Notes: a model not told the origin generated them from the letters alone. A DNA stretch of 64,000 nt from JBPESP01 sp051710585 (GCA_051710585.1 JBPESP010000002.1:310001-374000); one strand, 5' to 3'; positions 51,618 to 62,676 are shown, counted from the first letter of the stretch. Program-made: numbers and translations.

Positions 51618-52553
51618 TTAGGATGTCGCTGATCTGAAATAATCGCGAGCATTCACTACATCATTCGTGATTTGCTGCTTTAAATCATCTAGCGAAGCAA
51701 ACCTTTTTTCGTTACGTATTTTTGTGCATATCACCACTTCAATATAGTGACCGTACAGATTTTTATCCATGTCTAGCAAATGCACTTCCAGCCGCTTCCG
51801 AAAATCAGCCACCGTAGATCGAGTACCAATATTCGCGACGCCGGGGAGAGACCGCTCGGCAAGACCGTTGACCTCTACTGTATAAACGCCATTTACTGGC
51901 GCCTGTCGCCCTTTGAGCGACACGTTAGCGGTCGGGAATCCGATGGTTCGTCCCAGCGCATCACCATGCACAACTCGCCCAGAGAGGCGATACGAATGCC
52001 CTAAGAGCATTTCCGCTTCCTCCAACCGATCCTGCGCTAGCGCTTCACGGACAGCAGTGCTGCTGATGCGGCGGCCACCTTCAGTGTAGGTCACGGTGTT
52101 CATCACCTTAAACTTAGCTTCTTTCCCCGCCTGCTGAAGAAAAGCGAAATCTCCTTGACGCCCTGCGCCAAAGCGGAAATCGTCGCCGACGCCGATGAAG
52201 CGCACACCCATTTTTTTTACTAGTATATCAGTCACAAAAGCACGTGCGCTTAGAGCAGCAAAACGCTTATTAAAAATAACGCATACCGTCGCGTCCACGC
52301 CGGCGTCTGCTAAGTATTTCACTTTATCTCGCAGACAAGTCAACCGCGCAGGCGCGGCATCGCCGGTGAAGTGCTCCTGCGGTTGAGGTTCAAAGATCAT
52401 TACCATCGTCGCCAAACCGCGATTGCGGCTCTCAGCTTGCAACTCTGCAATAAGTGCCTGATGTCCGCGATGAAAGCCGTCAAAATTACCGATGGTCAGC
52501 ATGCACCCATGGTGACGTGGCTGTAAATTATGTATGCCGCGAATAAGCTCCAT
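51618..52553 (-). CDS. ribF: Bifunctional riboflavin kinase/FAD synthetase RibF
   Basis: Phosphorylates riboflavin to FMN and adenylates it to FAD. It is 311 aa (E. coli 313). The N-terminal nucleotidyltransferase begins MELIRGIHNLQ and has GNFDGFHRGHQALI (HxGH type). The later ISSTAVREAL motif is present. The C-terminal kinase domain has GRTIGFPTANV and GVYTVEV...GVANIGTRSTV. All are intact. It is transcribed divergently from rpsT, as in E. coli. It supplies FMN for DusA. Confidence 0.98.
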   Translation of the reverse strand: MELIRGIHNLQPRHHGCMLTIGNFDGFHRGHQALIAELQAESRNRGLATMVMIFEPQPQEHFTGDAAPARLTCLRDKVKYLADAGVDATVCVIFNKRFAALSARAFVTDILVKKMGVRFIGVGDDFRFGAGRQGDFAFLQQAGKEAKFKVMNTVTYTEGGRRISSTAVREALAQDRLEEAEMLLGHSYRLSGRVVHGDALGRTIGFPTANVSLKGRQAPVNGVYTVEVNGLAERSLPGVANIGTRSTVADFRKRLEVHLLDMDKNLYGHYIEVVICTKIRNEKRFASLDDLKQQITNDVVNARDYFRSATS

Positions 52554-52849
52554 AGCAGGATCAAGACACCTAAAACAGTGGAAATCAGCAGATTATACCT
52601 TCTACAGCTGCTAACGTTAACCTATGATTCCAATCTTTAAGATCGTGCAAAGTGGAAACCGCGCTTTTTCGTTTAATGTACTATATTCAGCGTCAAGAAA
52701 TTGGTAAAGTACCGCGATATTATCTCGTAAAAAAAACGTCGCACGTTTCAGCGATGGTTTATTTAGATAAATCCATTGATAAAAAAGACCAAATAGACAT
52801 ATAATTCAGTCTTTAAATTGATTCATAAAATGAGTTTGGGAGTTGGAAC
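52554..52849. promoter_or_regulatory. ribF-rpsT divergent promoter region
   Basis: About 296 bases between divergent starts. On the rpsT side there is a near-ideal sigma-70 promoter: TTGATA (52,776-52,781), an 18-base spacer, TATAAT (52,800-52,805), giving a leader of about 40 bases. I see no equally good promoter on the ribF side. Confidence 0.72.
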
Positions 52850-53113
52850 TTGGCTAATATAAAATCAGCTAAGAAACGCGCCGTACAATCTAAAAAGCGT
52901 CATCAAGATAATGCAAGTCGTCGCTCCATGATGCGCACTTTTATAAAGAAGGTTTATATGGCAATCGCTGCAGGCGATCAAGAAGCCGCACAGAATGCGT
53001 TTTCTGCCATGCAATCAGTTGTTGACCGTCAAGCTAACAAGGGGTTAATCCACAAAAATAAAGCAGCACGTCACAAATCAAACTTAACTGCGCAAATTAA
53101 AACCATGCAGTGA
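52850..53113 (+). CDS. rpsT: 30S ribosomal protein S20
   Basis: Primary 16S-binding ribosomal protein, 87 aa and very basic (ANIKSAKKRAVQSKKRHQ...). The start codon is TTG, as in E. coli, where the UUG start takes part in autoregulation by S20. GGGAG at 52,838-52,842 is the ribosome binding site. It is divergent from ribF and close to the nhaA end; nhaR, which lies between them in E. coli, is absent without trace. Confidence 0.98.
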   Translation: MANIKSAKKRAVQSKKRHQDNASRRSMMRTFIKKVYMAIAAGDQEAAQNAFSAMQSVVDRQANKGLIHKNKAARHKSNLTAQIKTMQ

Positions 53114-53126
53114 TTTCATTCACGTT

Positions 53127-53157
53127 CTGGTTTTATTGAGAAACCAGTCTTATTTAT
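53127..53157 (+). terminator. Probable terminator after rpsT
   Basis: Hairpin CTGGTTT...AAACCAG (53,127-53,133 and 53,141-53,147) followed by a T-rich stretch (TCTTATTTAT). It lies 13 bases after the rpsT stop, in the short gap before the convergent nhaA end. Confidence 0.6.
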
Positions 53158-53185
53158 AACCGAGGAAGCGTATTTTCTTCATTTG

Positions 53186-54382
53186 TTAACTCCGATCAAC
53201 ACTGACATCAATTCCCTGCTGCTGAGGCAGCATAGCACGCAATAGCAGGTAACCCAAAAGCGCCGAAATTAGCGAGCCAGATAAAATTCCGATTTTTGCC
53301 AACATAATCGTTTCCGGAAAATCATCCCAAAACGCCATATTGGCAATAAAAATAGACATAGTAAAACCGATACCACACAACACGCCAACAGCAGCAATGT
53401 GCTTGAAAGCAATACCAGCAGGTAATCTAGCCAGTTTGAGTTTAACTGCCGCGAAAGTGAACAATACTATCCCTAGCGGTTTACCGATCACCAAGCCGAC
53501 GGCGATCCCTAGCGGCAAAAAGGAGCTCAAATGCTCAAGTGACATACCTTTCAGCGAAATTCCTACGTTGGCAAAAGCAAAAAGAGGCAGGATCATATAC
53601 ACCACCCACGGCTGTAAGTAGTTCTCTAACGCTTGCGCCGGAGATCCTTCATTGGCTGGCAGCTTAAGTGGAATAACCCCCCCCACTATTACCCCGGCTA
53701 GTGTCGCATGGATACCTGAAAGAAAGATACAACCCCATAATATCGCCCCCATGAGCAAATAAAGCGACAGAAAATGAATATTGGCGCGATTCATCAACGC
53801 CATGATACCGATTACGACGCCCGCCACAACCAGCATTAGCGGCTCAATGGCGGTATTATAAAAGAACGCAATAATAACTATAGCACCTAGGTCATCAATA
53901 ATCGCCAAAGCTAACAAGAACACCTTTAAGTTAACCGGCACCCGCGTCCCTAGTAAGGTCAATACGCTAACGGCAAAAGCAATATCAGTAGCGGTTGGGA
54001 TAGCCCAACCAACGCGGAATGCGGGTACTCCGATAGTCACCAGACTATAAAGCATCGCTGGTGTAATCATGCCACCAAACCCGGCGATAGCGGGAAAAGT
54101 AGCTAGCTTGCGGTTGTTGAGTGCACCCACCAGCAGTTCGTATTTAATTTCTAAACCAACGGTCAGAAAAAATACCGCCATTAAGCCATCATTAATTACT
54201 GTCAGCAAGGTTAAGTGCGGAAGCAATACACTTTCAGATTGTATAGGAAAGTGAATGATAACATTATACAGCTCACTGGCATCGCTATTGCTCATCATGA
54301 TAGCGGCAAACGCGGCGACAAAAAGCAATACCCCTCCGAGGGCTGGGTGGATAATCATGCGGGGTAAAGACGCAGTTATCAT
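53186..54382 (-). CDS. nhaA: Na+/H+ antiporter NhaA
   Basis: Inner-membrane antiporter that exports sodium for protons. It is 398 aa (E. coli 388), with about twelve membrane segments. The ion-binding aspartates are in LAIIDDLGAIVIIAFFY (E. coli D163/D164), and the unwound helix IV motif PTATDIAFAVSVLTLLG is kept. GIHATLAGVIVGGVIPLK, LPLFAFANVGISL and LCGIGFTMSIFIANMAF are conserved. AAGGA precedes the ATG. The activator gene nhaR is missing, so sodium-responsive control is probably lost. Confidence 0.97.
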   Translation of the reverse strand: MITASLPRMIIHPALGGVLLFVAAFAAIMMSNSDASELYNVIIHFPIQSESVLLPHLTLLTVINDGLMAVFFLTVGLEIKYELLVGALNNRKLATFPAIAGFGGMITPAMLYSLVTIGVPAFRVGWAIPTATDIAFAVSVLTLLGTRVPVNLKVFLLALAIIDDLGAIVIIAFFYNTAIEPLMLVVAGVVIGIMALMNRANIHFLSLYLLMGAILWGCIFLSGIHATLAGVIVGGVIPLKLPANEGSPAQALENYLQPWVVYMILPLFAFANVGISLKGMSLEHLSSFLPLGIAVGLVIGKPLGIVLFTFAAVKLKLARLPAGIAFKHIAAVGVLCGIGFTMSIFIANMAFWDDFPETIMLAKIGILSGSLISALLGYLLLRAMLPQQQGIDVSVDRS

Positions 54383-54548
54383 AGTATTCCTTACTTATTG
54401 AAAGCAGGGGGTTGTATGACAGGATATGACGTAAATAAATATAAATTAGCCCTCTTAGGAAACAACGAAAAAACTCTTGCAGTGCCATGTAAACAAAGCA
54501 AAAAATATAACGGAAGCTGGGAGAGGTTCGAGTCGTGTATAGAGCAAA

Positions 54549-55688
54549 TTAACGGGTTAAATCGTCAAAGAATTTCTTAACACCTTCGAGGAAGCTTTTC
54601 GAGCGTGGACTATTCTGATCGCCGCTTGGCCCGCCAAAGCTTTTATCCAGATCCCGCAATAATTGTTTCTGGCGCTCATTAAGTTTTACGGGTGTTTCCA
54701 CTATTACCCGACATAGCAGATCCCCTTGGTGACCACCGCGTACTGATTTCACGCCTTTACTGCGCATGCGAAATAGTTTACCGGTCTGTGTTTCTGCCGG
54801 CACTTTCAGTTTCACCCGACCGTCCAATGTCGGTACTTCAATATCGCCGCCTAATGCCGCCATGGCGAAATTAATTGGAACTTCACAGTATAAATTGTTT
54901 TCTTCACGTTCAAAAATAGGGTGTTTACGTACTTGGACTTGTACATATAAATCCCCTGCAGACGTCTCATGATCTCCCGCTTCCCCTTCGCCAGATAAAC
55001 GGATGCGATCACCAGTATCCACACCGGCTGGAATCTTTACCGAAAGGGTTTTGGATTTCTCTACTCGACCATGGCCGTGGCACTTGGTACAGGGATCTTT
55101 GATAATTTTCCCTTGTCCCTGACAGGTAGGACACGTCTGCTGAACCGCAAAGAAGCCCTGACGCATCTGAACCTGCCCCTGACCATGGCAAATCGGACAG
55201 GTAACTGGCGACGTCCCCGACTTCGCACCGCTGCTATGACAGACATCACATTCTTCCAGTATTGGAATACGGATTTCACGTATCACCCCACGCACTGCCT
55301 CCTCAAGGGAAAGCTCCATCTTATAGCGTAAATCTGCCCCTCGGCTGGTGCGCTGACGCCGGCTGCCGCCAAAAATATCACCAAACACATCGCCAAAGAT
55401 ATCACTGAAATCCGCGCTACTGGACCCCCCATCCCCGCCAAAACCACCACCCATCCCACTCTGTTCAAAGGCTGCATGACCATACTGATCATAGGCGGCG
55501 CGCTTTTGTGTGTCAGTCAGCACTTCATAGGCTTTTTTAATCTCTTTAAATTTTGCTTCGGCTTCGGGATTCCCTGGGTTGCGATCCGGGTGGAATTTCA
55601 TCGCTAGACGTTTATAGGCCTTTTTGATTTCACGCTCTTCCGCATCCCGAGAAACACCTAAAATCTCATAATAATCTGATTTCGCCAT
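54549..55688 (-). CDS. dnaJ: Chaperone DnaJ
   Basis: Hsp40 co-chaperone that delivers clients to DnaK and stimulates its ATPase. It is 379 aa (E. coli 376). J domain with HPD (MKFHPDRNPGN), a Gly/Phe-rich stretch (GGGFGGDGGS...DIFGDVFGDIFGG), four CxxCxGxG-type zinc repeats (CDVCHSSG, CPICHGQG, CPTCQGQG, CTKCHGHG), then the substrate and dimerisation domains. It lies 138 bases after dnaK in the same direction, forming the normal dnaKJ operon. Intact. Confidence 0.99.
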   Translation of the reverse strand: MAKSDYYEILGVSRDAEEREIKKAYKRLAMKFHPDRNPGNPEAEAKFKEIKKAYEVLTDTQKRAAYDQYGHAAFEQSGMGGGFGGDGGSSSADFSDIFGDVFGDIFGGSRRQRTSRGADLRYKMELSLEEAVRGVIREIRIPILEECDVCHSSGAKSGTSPVTCPICHGQGQVQMRQGFFAVQQTCPTCQGQGKIIKDPCTKCHGHGRVEKSKTLSVKIPAGVDTGDRIRLSGEGEAGDHETSAGDLYVQVQVRKHPIFEREENNLYCEVPINFAMAALGGDIEVPTLDGRVKLKVPAETQTGKLFRMRSKGVKSVRGGHQGDLLCRVIVETPVKLNERQKQLLRDLDKSFGGPSGDQNSPRSKSFLEGVKKFFDDLTR

Positions 55689-55826
55689 CGTTATCTCTTC
55701 CTGTCCTCAACATACTTGCACGGGCGCAGAGTTTCCCCCGACGCCCGTGCCTCTTCTCTTGCCTATCGCAAGAGGGGGGTAAGAGGTAAAAAGATAAACC
55801 TACCCCACCGTGCCCGTTCAGGACGA
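55689..55826 (-). promoter_or_regulatory. dnaK-dnaJ intergenic region with two hairpins
   Basis: Two inverted repeats lie in the 138-base gap: GCACGGGCG/CGCCCGTGC (55,718-55,726 and 55,742-55,750) and CTCTTGC/GCAAGAG (55,756-55,762 and 55,768-55,774). Neither is followed by a T run on the coding strand, so they look like mRNA structures that partly uncouple dnaJ from dnaK, rather than terminators. Confidence 0.6.
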
Positions 55827-57740
55827 TTATTTTTTATCTTTAACTTCTTCAAACTCAGCATCAACAACGTCATCTTCTGCCTTTGGGCTACCGTCCGTAG
55901 TACCTTCTTCAACGGTCTGCTGAGTCTTCTGCTGAGCCACCTCTAGCAACTTGCCAGATACCTGAATAAGTGCCTGTATTTTTTCTTCAATATCAGCTTT
56001 ATCCTCACCTTTTAGAGTTCTATCCAGATTGTTAAGTGCATCCTCAATGACAGTTTTGTCATTGGCTGATAATTTCTCACCTACATCTTCCAACTGCTTA
56101 CGCGTGCTGTGCAGCAAATGGTCGGCCTGGTTGCGGGTCTGCACTAACTCTTCAAACTTACGGTCAGATTCGGCGTTCGCTTCCGCTTCCTGCACCATCT
56201 TCTGAATTTCCTCTTCGTTTAAACCAGAGGAGGCCTTAATGGTAATCTTCTGTTCGCGGCCGCTATTTTTATCCTTGGCAGAGACGTGCAGAATTCCATC
56301 AGCATCGATATCAAACGTCACTTCAATTTGTGGTGTACCACGCATACCAGGCGCAATTCCATCTAAGTTGAATTGGCCCAACGATTTATTATCAGCGGAG
56401 CGCTTACGTTCCCCCTGCAGCACATGGATAGTCACGGCAGACTGATTATCTTCTGCGGTAGAAAAAACTTGGCTATGCTTAGTCGGGATAGTTGTATTCT
56501 TAGAAATCAGCGGTGTCATTACGCCACCCATAGTTTCGATGCCCAACGATAGCGGGGTAACATCTAGCAGAAGCACGTCTTTCACGTCACCAGCCAATAC
56601 ACCACCCTGAACCGCAGCGCCAATAGCTACTGCCTCGTCTGGGTTGACGTCTTTACGCGGCTCTTTACCAAAGAAGTCGCTGACTTTCTTCTGCACTAAC
56701 GGCATACGAGTTTGCCCGCCGACTAGGATAACATCTTTGATATCGGAAACTGATAGATCAGCATCTTTTAGTGCTACTTTCAGCGGCTCAAGCGTACGAT
56801 TAACCAGATCTTCCACCAGTGACTCCAGTTTAGCGCGAGTCACTTTCAGATTCATATGCTTAGGACCTAAGCTATCGGCCGTGATGTACGGCAGGTTAAC
56901 ATCAGTTTGCTGCACGGAGGATAGTTCAATCTTGGCTTTTTCGGCTGCCTCTTTCAAGCGTTGCATCGCCAGCGGATCATTGCGTAGATCGATACCCTGA
57001 TCTTTTTTGAATTTATCGACAAGATAGTTGATAAGACGGCTGTCAAAATCCTCACCACCCAAATGGGTGTCACCGTTAGTCGCCAGTACTTCAAAGGTTT
57101 TTTCACCATCGACATCATCAATTTCTATAATAGATATATCGAAGGTCCCGCCACCCAGATCATAGACCGCGATGGTACGGTTTCCGGTTCCTTTATCCAG
57201 GCCGTAGGCCAGCGCGGCCGCAGTCGGTTCGTTGATAATACGCTTGACGTCCAGACCTGCGATACGACCAGCGTCTTTGGTTGCTTGGCGCTGCGTATCG
57301 TTAAAATAGGCCGGCACAGTAATAACGACTTCACTGACTGGTTCGCTTAGATAGTCTTCCGCAGTTTTTTTCATTTTCTTCAGAATTTCAGCGGAAATCT
57401 GCGGCGGCGCCATTTTTTGACCTTTAACTTCAAGCCAAGCGTCGCCGTTTTCAGCTGCGACGATCTTATACGGCATGATGCTAACATCACGTTGTACTTC
57501 TTCATCCTGGTAACGACGGCCAATCAGACGCTTGATGGCGAACAATGTGTTATGCGGATTAGTGACGGACTGACGTTTAGCCGGTTGGCCAACCAGAATT
57601 TCACCATCCTGCGTATAGGCAATGATGGAAGGAGTCGTACGATCGCCCTCACTATTTTCAAGTACGCGCGGTTTACTGCCTTCTATAATTGCGATGCAAG
57701 AGTTGGTCGTACCCAAGTCGATACCAATTATTTTTCCCAT
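55827..57740 (-). CDS. dnaK: Chaperone DnaK (Hsp70)
   Basis: ATP-dependent Hsp70. It is 637 aa (E. coli 638). The ATPase domain begins MGKIIGIDLGTTNSCIAI. IAVYDLGGGTFDISIIE, the conserved threonine region and VGGQTRMPLVQKKV follow. The linker is VLLLDVTPLSLGIET, then the substrate-binding domain and the acidic tail DDVVDAEFEEVKDKK. The start has GGAG upstream and a heat-shock promoter behind it. Hsp70 is often made in large amounts in endosymbionts, where it buffers unstable proteins. No damage. Confidence 0.99.
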   Translation of the reverse strand: MGKIIGIDLGTTNSCIAIIEGSKPRVLENSEGDRTTPSIIAYTQDGEILVGQPAKRQSVTNPHNTLFAIKRLIGRRYQDEEVQRDVSIMPYKIVAAENGDAWLEVKGQKMAPPQISAEILKKMKKTAEDYLSEPVSEVVITVPAYFNDTQRQATKDAGRIAGLDVKRIINEPTAAALAYGLDKGTGNRTIAVYDLGGGTFDISIIEIDDVDGEKTFEVLATNGDTHLGGEDFDSRLINYLVDKFKKDQGIDLRNDPLAMQRLKEAAEKAKIELSSVQQTDVNLPYITADSLGPKHMNLKVTRAKLESLVEDLVNRTLEPLKVALKDADLSVSDIKDVILVGGQTRMPLVQKKVSDFFGKEPRKDVNPDEAVAIGAAVQGGVLAGDVKDVLLLDVTPLSLGIETMGGVMTPLISKNTTIPTKHSQVFSTAEDNQSAVTIHVLQGERKRSADNKSLGQFNLDGIAPGMRGTPQIEVTFDIDADGILHVSAKDKNSGREQKITIKASSGLNEEEIQKMVQEAEANAESDRKFEELVQTRNQADHLLHSTRKQLEDVGEKLSANDKTVIEDALNNLDRTLKGEDKADIEEKIQALIQVSGKLLEVAQQKTQQTVEEGTTDGSPKAEDDVVDAEFEEVKDKK

Positions 57741-57786
57741 CTAAACATCTCCACTAAAGTTTAATTTTATTGTGGTCGTAGGACTG

Positions 57787-57814
57787 ATATGCGGCCAAAA
57801 ATTACTTTTTCAAG
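57787..57814 (-). promoter_or_regulatory. Sigma-32 heat-shock promoter of dnaKJ
   Basis: On the minus strand: CTTGAA (-35; 57,809-57,814), a 14-base spacer, CCGCATAT (-10; 57,787-57,794). This matches the RpoH consensus CTTGAA-N13..15-CCCCATNT with one mismatch. It is about 50 bases upstream of the dnaK ATG. It implies that RpoH was, or is, used in this lineage. Confidence 0.82.
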
Positions 57815-57904
57815 TTTTCGCTGCTCGATAATTTTTATAATTTATAGTGACGCACAGAATTTAGGCACCTAAAAAAGGTGATACGATCACTTCAGAACAA
57901 TACA

Positions 57905-58890
57905 AATACATCAATGAAAGAAGAAATTTTACTTTTGAATTTAAACGTGAATCTGATTAATTATTTTTGACCAAAATTATACCACTGCGAAAACAGAAAG
58001 AGCCTATGAATGTCGCTATTTCTACGATGATGAAATGAGTAAAAATTACGCGATAATTAACAGGAAAAATACTACAGCCCGCTTCTATATTCCCAGGAAT
58101 AAATCAAAATACATAAATTCATACATGCAATTTAACTATAAGGTACAACGCATTGAATTGAAAAATGAAACATTAAAAATGTTACAGCACTTTTGATGTC
58201 AAACTCTCTGACTAGTTTTGTTAATCAGGAAATTCACACCCATTATTCTGCTGGCACATTCTTTGCCACGTGTCAAGGTTTATCACAGAAATTACAAATA
58301 AAAGTCATCCTAATAACAGGGACAGAGAGCGAGTGAAACAATATTGCATAGTGAGGTTTATGAACTCTGCACAATATCAGCTATAGCGCACGTAGCTGGC
58401 GTGAAAAGTATCGTCACCATGGAAACTCAGAGATAGGCTTTTAAAAGGGCGCACTGGCTTGCAGATAAGCTTATGAAAGCACTGACAGGTGCCAGTGCGA
58501 TATAGTCAGAAGCATTTTATGATCTTGAATTATCTTGAACGCTAATTCTCTGTAACCAAGCAAACTAGATATAGTGCTAAGATATTACATATCTTTAGGC
58601 TAGAAAACACGGGGAAACTACGGGGAAACTAACTGAAAGTTATCTTCTTAAGTAAGCAAAGGATCTAGAGATCCTACACAAGATAGGCAGTTCCGATGGC
58701 TTCTGTAGCTTTACTGAATCAAACAAAGTATAAATTGGCGTAGTCACCAATCACTGTTGGTTAAAAGTCCGATGGAATGCTTCTTCAGAGGTTTAAGAAA
58801 TGAGTAAATATCTGTAACGGACTAAAAAGTTTCAACGAAACAACTCATAAATTAAATTATATCGTGAGATATTACAGCGGAATCATGGCT
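57905..58890 (+). mobile_element. IS3-family element relic (copy B)
   Basis: Same order of pieces as copy A: KKEILLLNLNVNLI (OrfA start), AMNVAISTMMK-VKI, NKSKYINSYMQ-like middle, KMLQHF-CQTL (KKATALLMSDSL region), the ARSLAGVKSIVTM-like segment near 58,390-58,430, GALACR-LMKALT near 58,450-58,480, and a poor rve tail (FRGLRNE-ICNGLKSFN, around 58,790-58,840). All frames are broken. It lies about 90 bases behind the dnaK promoter. Confidence 0.72.
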
Positions 58891-60021
58891 CATGAATAGC
58901 TTCTTATCCTTACCATATATTATCTTCAATAATTTCATAACGCATTCTGCAAGTAACTTAACAACGCAAAAAAACTATTGTTAAATACTGAGCGACTTAT
59001 ACTTATCTTATATAGATATAGATAAGCAGTTTTCCGCTAACCAGCAACCATATGATTTTTTATTTCCATAAAATAGCGTAATCACATCCAAAGGCCGAGT
59101 AAAAACTAATACAATAACCCGAAAGAAATAAGCCTGAAACTTCTTTTAGAGCTCAGTAAAAACCCCTGATATAGGGTACTAACTGAATTGATAACCATAA
59201 AATTACTACATAAAAGTTATTATTTTTTAATAAAACTTTCACCAAAATTTTACCAGTAGTTATGTAGTTAACTAGAATAATATTCTATATAACTACAACT
59301 GAACTTTTCAGAAATACTTTACGATATTGATAATATAAAATAATTCATTTAACTAAGAACAATTTGTTATTGAACAATATTACTTAAACTTGCAAGTTGT
59401 AACTTGCAAAAGTATAAAAAAGTAATTTTAAATTGAGCGGTTGTAGAAACGCACGCGCAATTTTATCCTCTGCATAGTACGAGGTACAATACGCTACGCT
59501 AAAATGTTCGAATAACTAGAAGTTGCTACTTCAATATTGCGATAGCTAATCACCAATCTCAATACTAATCATAAGCAGGCAAACTATTAATAAGTCATAA
59601 TATTAACAATTTAGGACAATCTGGTTTGGAGGATAGTGAATGATTTTCATTTTAGCAGGCATGAAACAACCCCATCTGATAAATTCTGTGCCGTGTAACT
59701 AGCTTACTCTCCCTGTCAAACTTTTAAATTAAATAACTTCCTTGTTAATCAATAATTTTCTTCATCTCAATAGCATTAACAACCAGCGTATAGGCACCAT
59801 ACATAATTTATCCTAAGAAGAAAACCTTGCATCGTATCATGCTGCCTGCGTCAGCATAAAATAAAACTATTTTGCTGAGTAAAATACAGCAGATTCTCAA
59901 AAAATAGTTCCTATAAAACCCACTAATCACTCAGTCCTCAACCCAGCATCGTGCCAGGATTTCATGAATTATATTACTGAAGATTAATTTCAATAATCGA
60001 TGAACGTCATTCAATCACTAT

Positions 60022-60075
60022 CTTGCCTTGCCTTGCCTTGCCTTGCCTTGCCTTGCCTTGCCTTGCCTTGCCTTG
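60022..60075. repeat. Perfect pentanucleotide microsatellite (CTTGC), 10.8 units
   Basis: Fifty-four bases of uninterrupted CTTGC repeats, with no flanking reading frame. It is the only long tandem repeat in the window. Confidence 0.98.
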
Positions 60076-62676
60076 TAAGTCCACTAGTGCACTAATTGAC
60101 AAGAAATTCATTAGCTTTTATGATATATTTTCATATCAAGCAGAGAAAATTATTATATATAAACATATATTATAGAGTTCGTTAACTATCTTATTCGCTA
60201 CTATTTCACCTTATCGCTTATGATGCCACTAACTAAAAGTAACTATACTCTTTCTCTTGAGAATACATCGAGTATACACAAATGAAATAAGACAAGACAA
60301 AAGCTACCTTCTTCCACCAATAAAACCAAACATGAGTTACACTTAAAATAACCGGCAACGGTTTATCAAAAAAATTCTAATAGCGACAGAAACCACAAGG
60401 CATATTTATTTATTATTACTACGAGATAAATATTATACCTGTGGTATAATAGGATCTATAATCCATACCACCATTGATCTCGCTAATATAGCTAATAATT
60501 TCATCTCTGGGTAAAATCTAAAATAATAAAAAATAAGATAGAAAGGCGATTTAGGATAAAGTTTAAACTTATTATGTCACATTTAGCGGGATATACGGGC
60601 TTATAGCTAATAAATGGATCAGTGCATTTGGTGTATTATGAACATTTTCGCCTTGCGCTCTATAAAAACCATATACGAAACAAATAAATTATTTTTTTGC
60701 TAAAGCAAGTTGCTTAAAACAAAAAATACAGCAATACCTCGCTTTATTATGCGCTTAGTTTACAATTTAATATCTATTAAAATTAGTTATTGATGTGGTC
60801 TAACCTAGCTTACTAAGCTCGTAGTAACTAAAAAATACAGACGGCTTTAATCTCTGTGTTGCTGTATATTTTAAAATATAGTCTGACGTCTATCAGAACA
60901 CGATAATAATCGTCGTTCCATCTTTTTTATACATCTATTTTCGTCATGTAAAAATGACCAGGCACGCTTTAATACCAACCGAACTCATACTATAATTAAC
61001 TTTATACAAAATCTTCTTTATTCCATATTTCCCATGTGAGTTCCGGAATCATAGGGATTAATACCAGTTAGTTAGTTTAATAGTAGTATTGTACTCTAGT
61101 GCAGTATTAATAAATTCTCTGACTAGCATTAGAACTTCGTTGGAAGTAAAATATAACTTATCAGTCACAACGATAAATAACAATACCATTATCGCTCATA
61201 ATCAGTAATTTTATATTAAAATTAACTATTTTATTGTAATATTTATTACCTATTATACGCCACTACCATTCATATTCTATAATCGAATTATTGGTGCGTA
61301 TTGAGATTATATTAAACATAAACATAAACCGCATAAAAAATAAAAAAACAAGCAACTTCTTCAAACAGAAGTTTTCATATTTCAAGTAAATGTGATGTCC
61401 AACTTTTACCTAATAAAACATCCCGTTAATTAGTATTAATAACAAATGGAAATGCACTTGCACCGTAGATACCTAGCTCAGATTCAGCAAAAGCTGAAAA
61501 TACTATTATAAGGTAAAAATATAAATGTTGCGTGGCTTCATCAGGAGTAAATCACCTTTGCATATCACTTTATTACTAAGTCTTACAGTCCTATACTGAT
61601 GTAAATATAAAATTTTATATGTCGATGCGGATTTTACAGCACCAAAATACCTTTCATGCAGAAAAAAGAAATTAATCACCTGGCACAACAACCTAAGTAA
61701 TCGACAAGGGTGCTTATTAGCTACATGGAAATTCTACTTCTTAATAAAAACCTTGTTCTTTTTTATTTCTAATTATAGATAAAGTTCAGCAGGCTGATAT
61801 GTGGTAGATTTAAGCTCTTGTTATTAAAAAATACTTAAGCTACAGTTCAGATTTTAATTTAATTTTATAAGTTTGGTATATTTATATTTATACTAACGTC
61901 ATTCACTGATATTGAATCCGAGTTAATCGCCATGAGTCCAACCATACTATCGTTTATTAAATTCAAACGAACTATTTTACACATGATGTACTTAGACTGG
62001 TCCGGTACATCATTCGCCGAGTAATATGATCTTACTTTTCTAAGAATGACTTCTTGTAGTTAATAAACACCTCTTTGATAAAATGTCTAGCTGTTCTGCA
62101 CTACAAACGATACTCTTGACCTAATTGTTAGTCCAGTTAAACAGTATCAGCCGAGACCAGCCTTGAATGTTATATCTACATCATAAACCCAACCTTTCTT
62201 AACCTCAATAGGAATTACGATGTCCACTAAAGTATACTATTTATCATGGGTAGATACCGACAGAATATCCTGGATGCTATGTTCATCGCTATTATTCTCA
62301 AATATTTTTTCACATTGCCCTCTATCGCCGCCGCCATGCTCTCACCAAACTTGACTGCGATATATTGCTCCAGCTCTTTTAAGCGAATGCCTGTAGCCAG
62401 GATAGTGTACCCCGCATACCTAGAGGATTTCCGTTTTGCATTCGCCGTTCTCCTTGCATCAACGCTACATATCCATATTGTTCCCCATGGCTATTTCAAT
62501 GAAGCTATTTGTGTTACTGTTTTACCTACCGCCCCCACGGGGCGGTCCCAATGTTTTATTAATGACGATATCGTCTTTGACGACCTCCAGAATACCGGCT
62601 AAATCGTCACAGATCACAGAGAGACGCCTGCTAGATTCCACAAATGCTGACTTACCCACCACAATATTAAGAATAG

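Noticed and set aside
54515..54545. GGTTCGAGTC resembling a tRNA T-loop between nhaA and dnaJ.
   Set aside because: The flanking bases do not form a T stem, and no acceptor, D or anticodon arms can be built around it.
60022..60075. Regular repeat considered as a CRISPR array.
   Set aside because: Units are five bases with no spacers, and no cas gene is present. It is a microsatellite.
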